Source: Luteolibacter ambystomatis (GTDB lineage Bacteria > Verrucomicrobiota > Verrucomicrobiia > Verrucomicrobiales > Akkermansiaceae). From it: a stretch of DNA of 64,000 bases. Below the pieces are notes generated by a model. That model saw only the letters and a list, made by a program, of their open reading frames with translations. It was not told where the DNA came from and searched no databases. The stretch lies in assembly GCF_018137965.1 (NCBI RefSeq), contig NZ_CP073100.1, positions 4,227,754 through 4,291,753 on the forward strand. The letters are read 5' to 3'. Shown in pieces: positions 8,184-15,303 of this stretch (within the stretch, counting starts at the first letter, position 1; each line of letters opens with the position of its first letter). A program made the position numbers and the translations under genes.

Positions 8184-8951
8184 ATGGCCGACAACGCCGC
8201 CGACACATTCATCAAGATCCGGGGGCTCGAACAACGGTTCGGCAGCCAGCAGATCCTGCGCGGCGTGGACATGGACATCCACCGCGGCGAGACCCTCTGC
8301 CTGCTCGGCGGCTCCGGCGGCGGCAAGTCGGTGCTGGTGAAACACCTGCCCGGCCTGCTCAGACCGCGCAAGGGCACCATCCATGTCGATGGCGTGGAAA
8401 TCGGCTGCCTGAAGGAACGCGAGTTCGGACCGATCCGGAAAAAGATCGGCATGATGTTCCAGGGCGGCGCCCTGTTCGACTCCCTCACCGTCGCCCAGAA
8501 CATCGCCTTCCCGCTGCGGGAACAGGGCATGAAGGATGACAAGGAGATCAACCGCCTCGTCAGCGAGGCGCTGGAGATCGTCCGCCTGCCCGGCCAGGAA
8601 AAAAAGATGCCATCCGATCTCTCCGGCGGCATGCGCAAGCGCGTGGCCCTCGCCCGCGCCGTGGTCTCCCGCCCCGAGTGTGTGCTCTACGACGAGCCGC
8701 ACGCCGGTCTCGACCCCATCACCGGCGACTCGATCGACCACCTCATCAAGGACCTCCAGCACAATTACAACATCACCAACGTGGTCATCACCCACGAAAT
8801 GCGCAGCGTGTTCCGCATTGCCGACCGCATCGTTTTCCTCAAGGAAGGACGCGTCTACTGGACCGGCTTGCCGGATGAACTCCAGAACACCGCCGATCCC
8901 GAGCTGCGCGCCTTCATCGAAGGCGACTCGGGCGAACCCTGGGACAACTGA
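8184..8951 (+). CDS. mlaF: MlaF-type ABC transporter ATP-binding protein
   Basis: 255 aa from the ATG at 8184. Walker A is GGSGGGKS at residues 42-49, then the Q-loop FQGGALFDSLTVAQN, signature LSGGMRKRVALARA, and Walker B CVLYDEPHAGLDP, followed by the H-loop ITHEM. The GALFDS-L-V stretch after the Q-loop is typical of MlaF/TTG2A-type ATPases that drive phospholipid transport between inner and outer membranes. The MCE-domain protein gene follows after 27 bases, which supports this. No MlaE-type permease is adjacent in the window, so the permease must be elsewhere or outside. Confidence 0.88.
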   Translation: MADNAADTFIKIRGLEQRFGSQQILRGVDMDIHRGETLCLLGGSGGGKSVLVKHLPGLLRPRKGTIHVDGVEIGCLKEREFGPIRKKIGMMFQGGALFDSLTVAQNIAFPLREQGMKDDKEINRLVSEALEIVRLPGQEKKMPSDLSGGMRKRVALARAVVSRPECVLYDEPHAGLDPITGDSIDHLIKDLQHNYNITNVVITHEMRSVFRIADRIVFLKEGRVYWTGLPDELQNTADPELRAFIEGDSGEPWDN

Positions 8952-8978
8952 ATCCCTCTCCACCTTTCCCTTTTCGTC

Positions 8979-9980
8979 ATGGCCAGTTCCGAACGCCGCA
9001 CCGAACTCTTCGTCGGGCTCTTCTTCCTTGTCGGCCTGCTCCTGCTGGGCGGGCTCATCATCCAATTCGGCCGCTTCGGCGACCGCATCCGCGGGCACTA
9101 TGAAGTCACCGTGATCTTCGATGACGCGTCCGGCCTGATCAAAGGCTCCGAGGTCCGCATGGGCGGCGCGAAGATCGGCAAGGTCGCTGCGGCGCCTGAA
9201 CTCAATGAGGCAGTGAAGGTCCAGGTGGTTCTGTCCGTCGATGACCGCATCCGCATTCCCAGCGGCTCCAACATCCAGATCGCCTCCGCCAGCCTGCTGG
9301 GCGACAAGCTCGTGGTGATTACCCCGCCGGTGGAAAAAACCGGCGCCTACCTCGAACCCAATCAGACGGTCTTTGGTGGCGCTCCCGGCGGTCTCGATGC
9401 GATCGCCGACCAAGCCACCAAAGTAACGGAAGATGTCCGCCGCCTGATGAAGAACACGGAGGGCACCGTGATCAAAATCGACTCCGCGGTGGACGACCTG
9501 CGCGCCGTCACCGGTCGTCTCGGTGAAACGGTGGAGAAGGTGAATGTCTCGATCCTTTCCGACAAGAACCTCGCGAATGTCGACGACACCATCGCCAACC
9601 TGAAGGACGCCACCGCCGAGTGGAAGAAGGCCAGCACCGAACTCCAGCCGGCCATCGCCGATGCCCGCGAGGCGATCCATTCCATCCAAAAAGCCGCCGA
9701 TGGCGCGGACAAGGCCATCACCGACATCCGCCCCGCCTTCAAGGAAGTGCCGAAGGCCGTCGATGCCATCGCCAATGCCGCCGACAGCATCGGCCACGCG
9801 GTTTCCAAAGCCGAGAAGAGCGAGGGGCTTCTCGGTGCCCTGGCCTACGACAAGGACACCGGCACCGACGCCCGCACCTTCATCCGCAATCTCCGCCAGC
9901 GCGGCATCCTCCGCTACAAGGACGCGGAGATGGAGGACGAGAACGACCCGCGCAACCGCTTTCGCGGCAAGCGCCGCTGA
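8979..9980 (+). CDS. MlaD/MCE family phospholipid-transport protein
   Basis: 333 aa. One N-terminal transmembrane anchor lies at about residues 8-28 (LFVGLFFLVGLLLLGGLIIQFG), followed by an MCE domain at about 36-120 (YEVTVIFDDASGLIKGSEVRMGGAKIGKV ... IQIASASLLGDKLVVITP), then a long Ala-rich amphipathic helical region (residues 130-290) with many heptad-like repeats. The long C-terminal coil is like YebT/LetB or Mce-tail proteins rather than the short E. coli MlaD. Known MCE proteins form hexameric rings or tubes that carry lipids across the periplasm. It sits directly after mlaF and probably forms one transporter with it. Confidence 0.88.
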   Translation: MASSERRTELFVGLFFLVGLLLLGGLIIQFGRFGDRIRGHYEVTVIFDDASGLIKGSEVRMGGAKIGKVAAAPELNEAVKVQVVLSVDDRIRIPSGSNIQIASASLLGDKLVVITPPVEKTGAYLEPNQTVFGGAPGGLDAIADQATKVTEDVRRLMKNTEGTVIKIDSAVDDLRAVTGRLGETVEKVNVSILSDKNLANVDDTIANLKDATAEWKKASTELQPAIADAREAIHSIQKAADGADKAITDIRPAFKEVPKAVDAIANAADSIGHAVSKAEKSEGLLGALAYDKDTGTDARTFIRNLRQRGILRYKDAEMEDENDPRNRFRGKRR

Positions 9981-9989
9981 TGCTGTCAC

Positions 9990-10649
9990 ATGCCGACAGG
10001 CGCCTCTGACAATCCCTACGCCACGCCATCCGCCGGAGCCGAACCGCCGGATGCGCCCGCCTCCCATGGCTGGAAAATGCGGAACGCGCGGCTCTGGGTG
10101 GCGAACGGGGCGCTGCTGCCGATGATCGATCCGCTTACCGGTGGTACCGCGGACCGCATGATCCTGCGCCGCCTCACACTGCGGCTGTATCCCTGGTGGT
10201 TCCACCTGCTGCTGCCGGTGGCTGCCTCATTGGGAGCCGCGGGTTTCTGGGATCAGAATGCACTCATGGGAGCCATCACCGGAGGCATCATGGGTTTGTT
10301 CGCCATGAGCGTGGTCCATTGGTTCCTGCCCTCCTGCCACCTCCACGCCTTTTTCCTGAAGCCCACCATCCTGTCCCGGACGGTTCTCTCGTGCATCATG
10401 ATGCTGTTGGTGGCCGGGTTCGTCTTTTCCCCCTACGAAGACGAGTTGTGGTGGATCAAGGCGGTGTGTGGCGGAACCTGGCTGATCCTGTATCTGCACA
10501 CGCGTTTCATCCGCCGGGATCTTCGCTGCCGGAGAAGGGAAGCGGATCGGTTCGAAATCCGGGGTGTCCATCCCCTCGCCCTCGCACAACTGGTGATTGC
10601 TCCTACCACGTTGGAATCGCTGGTCGTGGAGAGACAGGCCGTTTCGTGA
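9990..10649 (+). CDS. Hypothetical membrane protein with NPYATP N-terminus
   Basis: 219 aa, start ATG at 9990, nine bases after the MlaD-like stop. The N-terminus MPTGASDNPYATPSAGAEPPDAP is Pro/Ala-rich and holds the NPYATP motif, which recurs in the next gene. Three to four hydrophobic segments follow: WFHLLLPVAASLGAAGF, MGAITGGIMGLFAMSVVHWF, VLSCIMMLLVAGFVF and WLILYLHTRFI. The tail is basic (RRDLRCRRREADRF). I recognise no domain. It may be part of the lipid-transport operon by position, but it lacks the MlaE permease fold as far as I can tell. Confidence 0.65.
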   Translation: MPTGASDNPYATPSAGAEPPDAPASHGWKMRNARLWVANGALLPMIDPLTGGTADRMILRRLTLRLYPWWFHLLLPVAASLGAAGFWDQNALMGAITGGIMGLFAMSVVHWFLPSCHLHAFFLKPTILSRTVLSCIMMLLVAGFVFSPYEDELWWIKAVCGGTWLILYLHTRFIRRDLRCRRREADRFEIRGVHPLALAQLVIAPTTLESLVVERQAVS

Positions 10650-10695
10650 CCTGAATTTGATACCTCCCCGGCAGACAATCTGCTAGGCACGGGGC

Positions 10696-11271
10696 ATGTC
10701 CATCGAAGCCAATCCCTACGCCACTCCGGCAGCCGCAGCTCCTGCTCCCGTCACGGTGGTGGCGAGCAACGACCTGGTGCGCCGCGATGGGAAATTCCTG
10801 GTGGTGTGGGATGGGGCGGTGCTGCCGCCGCGCTGCGTGCGGACGAACGCCCCCATCAACCCGGAAGACTGGACGAAATCCAAGAAGATGGTCTTCACCC
10901 CGCCTTGGGTCTGGGCCTTGGTCCTGCTCAGTCCTCTGATCGCCATCATTGTGGCCGCGGTCATCCAAAAGCGTTTCACCCTCACCTACAGCCTGAGCAA
11001 GGCGGAGCGCGCCCGCTTCCGCAACCGCATGATCGGTGGCTGGCTCGGATTTTTCGCAGGCCTCGGCGGCATCGGTGCATCTATCGCTGCCTTTAGTTCC
11101 ACCAATGCCTCTTGGCCGGGTTTTCTCTTGCTGGCCGCCATCGTGGTCATGTTCGGTGGCTTGGTTTTCGTCGCTCTGGCCAACGCCCTGAAACCCGTGC
11201 GCTTCCGGGATGGCTGGTTCGTGATCAAGGGCTGCTCGCCGGAGTTCCTCGATTCCATCGCGCCACAGTAA
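10696..11271 (+). CDS. Hypothetical membrane protein with NPYATP N-terminus
   Basis: 191 aa. The N-terminus MSIEANPYATPAAAAPAP again carries NPYATP. A short domain follows with DGKFLVVWDGAVLPPRCVRTNAPI, recalling a family in which a Cys-containing 'RCVKTN' segment precedes the membrane helices. There are then transmembrane segments at about residues 72-93 (PPWVWALVLLSPLIAIIVAAVI), 115-134, 138-158 and a final soluble strand region (FRDGWFVIKGCSPEFLDS). Function is unknown. It is co-directional with the previous NPYATP gene, 46 bases downstream. Confidence 0.65.
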   Translation: MSIEANPYATPAAAAPAPVTVVASNDLVRRDGKFLVVWDGAVLPPRCVRTNAPINPEDWTKSKKMVFTPPWVWALVLLSPLIAIIVAAVIQKRFTLTYSLSKAERARFRNRMIGGWLGFFAGLGGIGASIAAFSSTNASWPGFLLLAAIVVMFGGLVFVALANALKPVRFRDGWFVIKGCSPEFLDSIAPQ

Positions 11272-11337
11272 GCGTCACCGCAAAAAGAAAGCCGGAGGCC
11301 GCGGAACGGCACTCCGGCTCGAAAAGACCCGGGTCGA

Positions 11338-11811
11338 TCACTTCGGAAGAACCACGCCGAATTCCTTCGGGCTGAGCTCCTCGTTGGCATCGCGGTCGCG
11401 CTGGGCGAAAAGGATCATCACCTTGCGCGTCGGCCAGACCTGCGGCTGGGTCAGGGCGAACTCGGAAGGATCGAGCGCATTGTCATGATCGAGATCCGCG
11501 GTGAGAAAGGTGTTCACCTTCGACGGCCGGCCGCCGTCCTTGCCACCACGGGAGGCGCGGTATTCCAGCTTGTCCAGATAGTTGTCCTGATTCTCGTCAT
11601 TGTACTGGAAACGCCAGGCCACATCGACCCAGCGGGAACCGCGGGGCTGCGTGGCGAGGAATTCATCCAGCGAGAGGAAATTGTCGTGGTTGAGGTCCGC
11701 CCGGTCGAAAAGCTTGTCATACACGCTGGCGCTGATCGCGTGTGCTTCGGTCGGGAAGAGGCCGAGCCACAGCAATGCGGCTCCCAGAGTGGTGCGGAGA
11801 AGTGCCTTCAT
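11338..11811 (-). CDS. Exported EF-hand calcium-binding protein
   Basis: 157 aa with a signal peptide (MKALLRTTLGAALLWLGLFPTEAHA). Four EF-hand-like loops can be read: DLNHDNFLSLDEF, DENQDNYLDKLEY, DLDHDNALDPSEF and DRDANEELSPKEF. The first three keep the D-x-[DN]-x-[DN] pattern with a terminal Glu and should bind Ca2+; the fourth is weaker because it has Glu where a small residue is usual. Secreted EF-hand proteins of this kind are frequent in Verrucomicrobiota/Planctomycetota, with unproven roles in calcium-dependent adhesion or signalling. It is a single gene, convergent with the NPYATP gene upstream. Confidence 0.85.
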   Translation of the reverse strand: MKALLRTTLGAALLWLGLFPTEAHAISASVYDKLFDRADLNHDNFLSLDEFLATQPRGSRWVDVAWRFQYNDENQDNYLDKLEYRASRGGKDGGRPSKVNTFLTADLDHDNALDPSEFALTQPQVWPTRKVMILFAQRDRDANEELSPKEFGVVLPK

Positions 11812-11998
11812 TGTTTAAGAAACCCAAAATATACCCGCTTCCGAACCTGTCAAGGGACCGGCCCCGGCGGCGGGTGGACGCGGCTCCCTACGACCGCTCC
11901 GCCGGTCCGTCAAGGCGCGCCACGTGTACGTGCGTCGACGGCATCGGCCCTCCCCCCGGAAAGCCGACACCGCCTGGGTTGCTGTTCCCAACACTGCC

Positions 11999-12793
11999 CT
12001 ATCGTTTTCGCCTTAGCAGGGCCAAGGCACTGAAACCGACAAGACCGAAAATCGAAGGCTCCGGAACCTGGCTGATGTTCAGCCCGGAGACGGTGGCGAA
12101 GGTGGTGCCCAGACCGAGCACCGAGACATTGGCAATCCCGCTGCCGCTGAAGCGGATCGAGGCCGGATTGGAGTTCACCGTGTTGCCGGTGGTGAAATCA
12201 ATGGTCGCGACTCCCGAGGGAACGCCGCTGCCCAACAGGCCGACGACATCCACCAGCGTGCCGCTGCTGGCCGTGCCGATGTTGGTGCCCGCTCCATCCA
12301 GCAGTTCGACGTGGAACTGCGGCAACACCGCGACGCCGGAGTCCAGCAGGCCGTTGGAACCATCCAGCAGGAAGCTCACCCGGTAGGTGGTGTTCGGCTG
12401 GAGGATCAACTGGCTGCCCACCTTGTCGAAGGTGGCGGTGGAGGACCAATCCACGGTGAGGCCGGTGAGACCGGCATTGAGCAGGTCACCGACCAAACCG
12501 GTATTCACCACTCCGAACTGGAGCGAGGAACCGGTCAGGTTGATGCGCGCGCCGCTTTCCGAAGCACCGAGCAGGATGCTGGCGCCACCATTGGCGGTGG
12601 CATCCCAGTAGGTGCCCAGAGGACCGGTGGCGGAGCCGCCGACGGTCAGCAAGAGCGAGTTCGCGGGGTTGACGGTGACATTCGATCCATTGGGACCGAA
12701 GAGGTCGGAGTAGTTGGTCCCATTGACCAAGGATTGGGCTGACAAGAGGGGGGTTAGAGCCAGTCCGCAGAGGAGGGTGAACGCGGATTTCAT
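11999..12793 (-). CDS. PEP-CTERM sorted exported protein
   Basis: 264 aa from the ATG at 12791-12793, which opens a signal peptide (MKSAFTLLCGLALTPLLSAQS). The C-terminus is a textbook PEP-CTERM signal: VPEPS, a hydrophobic helix (IFGLVGFSALALL) and a basic end (RRKR). This predicts recognition by an exosortase (EpsH/XrtA-type) and covalent sorting to the outer surface. The body is rich in Gly, Ser, Thr and Asn and shows a beta-sandwich-like pattern (GSQLILQPNTTYRVSFLLDGSNG), similar to generic carbohydrate-associated PEP-CTERM proteins. The exosortase gene is not in this window. An inverted repeat, TAGTTA (12820-12825) with TAACTA (12839-12844), lies upstream and could be an operator. Confidence 0.88.
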   Translation of the reverse strand: MKSAFTLLCGLALTPLLSAQSLVNGTNYSDLFGPNGSNVTVNPANSLLLTVGGSATGPLGTYWDATANGGASILLGASESGARINLTGSSLQFGVVNTGLVGDLLNAGLTGLTVDWSSTATFDKVGSQLILQPNTTYRVSFLLDGSNGLLDSGVAVLPQFHVELLDGAGTNIGTASSGTLVDVVGLLGSGVPSGVATIDFTTGNTVNSNPASIRFSGSGIANVSVLGLGTTFATVSGLNISQVPEPSIFGLVGFSALALLRRKR

Positions 12794-12915
12794 GGGACAC
12801 GACAAGTCTCATGAATTGATAGTTAAGACAACCTTACCTAACTACCAATCAGTTATGCCTAACCATAAGCAAATGATCGGATCGAAAGCCACCGCCGCAG
12901 CGGATGGACCTGCAA

Positions 12916-13848
12916 TCAGGCCGGGATTTGCTTGTAGGCTTCCACCAGCCAGGAGGCCATTTCAGTCACCGCTTCGTTCTTCTCACCCTCCCGCATATGG
13001 AGGCCGTACGCATAGGCGTTTGGCAGGACCTCGCTGAAGAGAGCCCGTTTCTCCACGGACAGGCCGCTGGAATCAAACGGAGCTTCCGAACTGCCCGGGC
13101 TCAGGCTGATGCCATATCCCGCCTGACAAGCTTGGAAAGCCTCCCGCGCGGTATCGAACTCCAGGATATCGGCCGGGGTGGCGCCATAGGCACGGCGGCA
13201 CCAGTCCTCCACGAAATGCCGGAAGCCCGGAACAAGCCGTTCCGAACCCACGAGCAGGGTGGTGCCGAGCACGTCCGCCAGATTGAATGCCTCCGGGGAC
13301 ATTTGATAGTGATGCGGAGCCCACATGGCGGACAGGCCCGCTTCGCGCCGCAATTCGATCCTCTTGAGTCCCAGCGGAGGATCGCTCTGGAGAAAAACGC
13401 CGGAGAACGCCAGATCGCATTCGAAGTGGCGGAGGCGCTCGGACCACGGGGATCCGGTACGGGAATCCACCCGCTCCACCTGCACGTGATCCGGAATCCG
13501 CTGCTCAAGAGCCGCCGCCAGTTTCTCGCCCTGGGTGGAGTGGTCGATCCACACCCGCACCCGCCCGGCGAAGGACCGCTGCTGCTGGGTGAGCCGCCGC
13601 CCCATGGCCTCGTGGCTCTCCACGCAGCGCCGCGCGCAGTCGAGGACCTTTTCCCCATAGCTGGTCAGCACCGCCCGCTCCGCGGAGCGGGTGAACAACA
13701 TCAGCCCGAAGGTGTTCTCCAATCGGGCGATGCGCTGGCTGACCGCGGGCTGGCTGATGCCGAGGGTTTGGGCGGTTTCGGTGAAGTGGCCGTTTTCCGC
13801 CAGCAGGACGAAGGTCTTCAGCTCGTCGATATCAAACTGAATGCTCAT
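12916..13848 (-). CDS. LysR-family transcriptional regulator (downstream of pair)
   Basis: 310 aa. The N-terminal winged helix is canonical: DIDELKTFVLLAENGHFTETAQTLGISQPAVSQRIARLENTFGLMLFTR. The effector domain spans about residues 95-300. Its start codon lies 17 bases inside the end of the preceding regulator gene (13832-14725), so the two are translationally coupled. The effector domain is divergent, with an Arg/Glu-rich segment (VDSRTGSPWSERLRHFECDLAF), and I cannot assign a ligand. Being in the same operon as another LysR-type protein is unusual and suggests that the two may act as a pair. Confidence 0.9.
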   Translation of the reverse strand: MSIQFDIDELKTFVLLAENGHFTETAQTLGISQPAVSQRIARLENTFGLMLFTRSAERAVLTSYGEKVLDCARRCVESHEAMGRRLTQQQRSFAGRVRVWIDHSTQGEKLAAALEQRIPDHVQVERVDSRTGSPWSERLRHFECDLAFSGVFLQSDPPLGLKRIELRREAGLSAMWAPHHYQMSPEAFNLADVLGTTLLVGSERLVPGFRHFVEDWCRRAYGATPADILEFDTAREAFQACQAGYGISLSPGSSEAPFDSSGLSVEKRALFSEVLPNAYAYGLHMREGEKNEAVTEMASWLVEAYKQIPA

Positions 13849-14725
13849 GCAGCTTCAAGGTCGAGCTGGCTTTGTGAAGAGCGTGTTCCAGGCAGCCATA
13901 CGGGTGCTGGATCAGGAAGCTCGCCCGCACGGGAATAGGCGACAACAGATTGAGGGAATGCCAGTGGATCTCCGGCGAGGAGGTTCCCGCCGCGGGAGCG
14001 GGCGCGATCACCGCCTGGAGGCTTCCATTCGCGGGATCGGTCGTCCACTCGCGGAACTGGGTGGTGGTAACCTGACGGCCTATGCCACCTCCCGCCATCT
14101 CGATGGCCTGCAACCACTCGCGGCTGGCAGCGCGCAAATCCGGAGCGTGCAAGGCCCAGGGGGTCACTTCCGAAAGATCCGAAAGATCCCTTACGGCGAA
14201 GCCCGGTGTCAGGCAACCCAGGCTCAACGCCAGAGGCGCGAGATGCACCGTGGCCACCCTCTTGCTGCCCGGACTGACGAGACCGACGTAAACGTCGCAA
14301 GCCCCGGACTCCACCAGCGTACGCTCCTGGCCGGTGGAAACTTCCATGAACGTCACCCGGAAACGGGCGTCCTGGCGCAGCAGATTGTACAGGCGGACGA
14401 AATAGGCGGTCTCGAAAAACCAGCGCTGGGCTCCGATGCGGAGCAAGCGTCCGGTTTCCCGGATTTCGGAGACGTATTGCTGCAGGGACTCCATCTCCTG
14501 AAGGAATCCCGACATCTCCTCATTCAGGCGATCGGCGTGGGAAGTCGGTTGGAATTTTCCGCGGCTTTCACGGTCGAACAAGGGAACCCCGAGTTCCCCT
14601 TCCAACGCGGTCACGATGCGCTTCACATTGGAAGCGCTGGTCCGCAACCGCATCGCCGCCTGACTCATCGAGCATTCAGTCAGTACGGCTTTGAAGACTT
14701 GGAGGTAGTGAGCATCCAGTGGCAT
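13832..14725 (-). CDS. LysR-like transcriptional regulator (upstream of pair)
   Basis: 297 aa from the ATG at 14723-14725 (MPLDAHYLQVFKAVLTECSMSQAAMRLRTSASNVKRIVTALEGELGVPLFDRESRGKFQPT). The DNA-binding domain follows LysR spacing, but the recognition helix reads TSASNVKRIVTALEGELG instead of the usual SQPAVSRQI pattern, so its DNA target is probably atypical. The rest resembles a periplasmic-binding-type effector domain (RIGAQRWFFETAYFVRLY, VESGACDVYVGLVSPGSKRVATVHLAPLALSLGCL). Two perfect inverted repeats lie 46-93 bases upstream of the start and are good candidates for an autoregulatory operator. The end overlaps the second regulator by 17 bases. Confidence 0.85.
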   Translation of the reverse strand: MPLDAHYLQVFKAVLTECSMSQAAMRLRTSASNVKRIVTALEGELGVPLFDRESRGKFQPTSHADRLNEEMSGFLQEMESLQQYVSEIRETGRLLRIGAQRWFFETAYFVRLYNLLRQDARFRVTFMEVSTGQERTLVESGACDVYVGLVSPGSKRVATVHLAPLALSLGCLTPGFAVRDLSDLSEVTPWALHAPDLRAASREWLQAIEMAGGGIGRQVTTTQFREWTTDPANGSLQAVIAPAPAAGTSSPEIHWHSLNLLSPIPVRASFLIQHPYGCLEHALHKASSTLKLHEHSV

Positions 14726-15303
14726 GGATTGGCTTGGGTTGGGGAGGGAGAGCGGTGGCGAGTAAACAACAAAGATGGAAATACCTCCATCTTTTATCAA
14801 TAAATACGCGATATTTATGATTAGGGATTCTTGGGAGGATGGAGAATGGTTTCAATTTCGGCCATCATGGGCATAAAATCGGCCATAAGTGGGGGTTTGC
14901 GTCCGAATAAGTGGATACGTTGAAAGATCGCCAAGCTTAACAGATTGCTTCCATTTTCAGTCCGGGAGAGCTCTTTTGTCATCGCTACGCACAAGAACAT
15001 CTGCCAAACCTACTCCGGCAGTTAACGTCTCGGAGTTATGGAAAATACGATTCCGCCACAGCAGCTTGAGCAGGATACTTATGCGGCGGAACACGCGTGA
15101 ATACGGAAGATCGAGTCGTTGTCATGAACGGCTTTGGAATGGCTCTGGGGGTCCGATCTCCCGGGGGCTGGAAGAACAAAAAAGTAAAGTTGTCTAAAGC
15201 ATTTTCAGTTGGCAAGGGTGACCTCACCTCCCACCCGATCACGTAGGATGGCAGGCACCGTTCCTTGCCCTTTCGGACGGCATGGCTACGCTGGGCCGTC
15301 CCG
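14726..15303. promoter_or_regulatory. Gene-free intergenic region with two palindromes upstream of the LysR pair
   Basis: 578 bases without a convincing gene, noticeably more AT-rich than the flanks. Two perfect inverted repeats stand near the LysR-like start: AAAGATGG (14771-14778) with CCATCTTT (14787-14794), loop of 8, and ATAAATA (14800-14806) with TATTTAT (14812-14818), loop of 5. Both fit operator or promoter-proximal positions for the leftward gene. The rest (14820-15303) shows no clear repeat. It must hold the dnaE promoter, but no strong -35/-10 pair stands out. A 102-codon frame at 14889-15197 has no family features and is not called. Confidence 0.5.

Noticed and set aside
8112-10205. 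A 697-codon open frame antisense to the mlaF, mlaD-like and NPYATP genes
   Set aside because: It crosses three well-supported genes on the other strand and shows no motif.
14889-15197. A 102-codon frame in the gap before dnaE
   Set aside because: Composition is unlike the neighbours, there is no domain, signal peptide or clear ribosome binding site.
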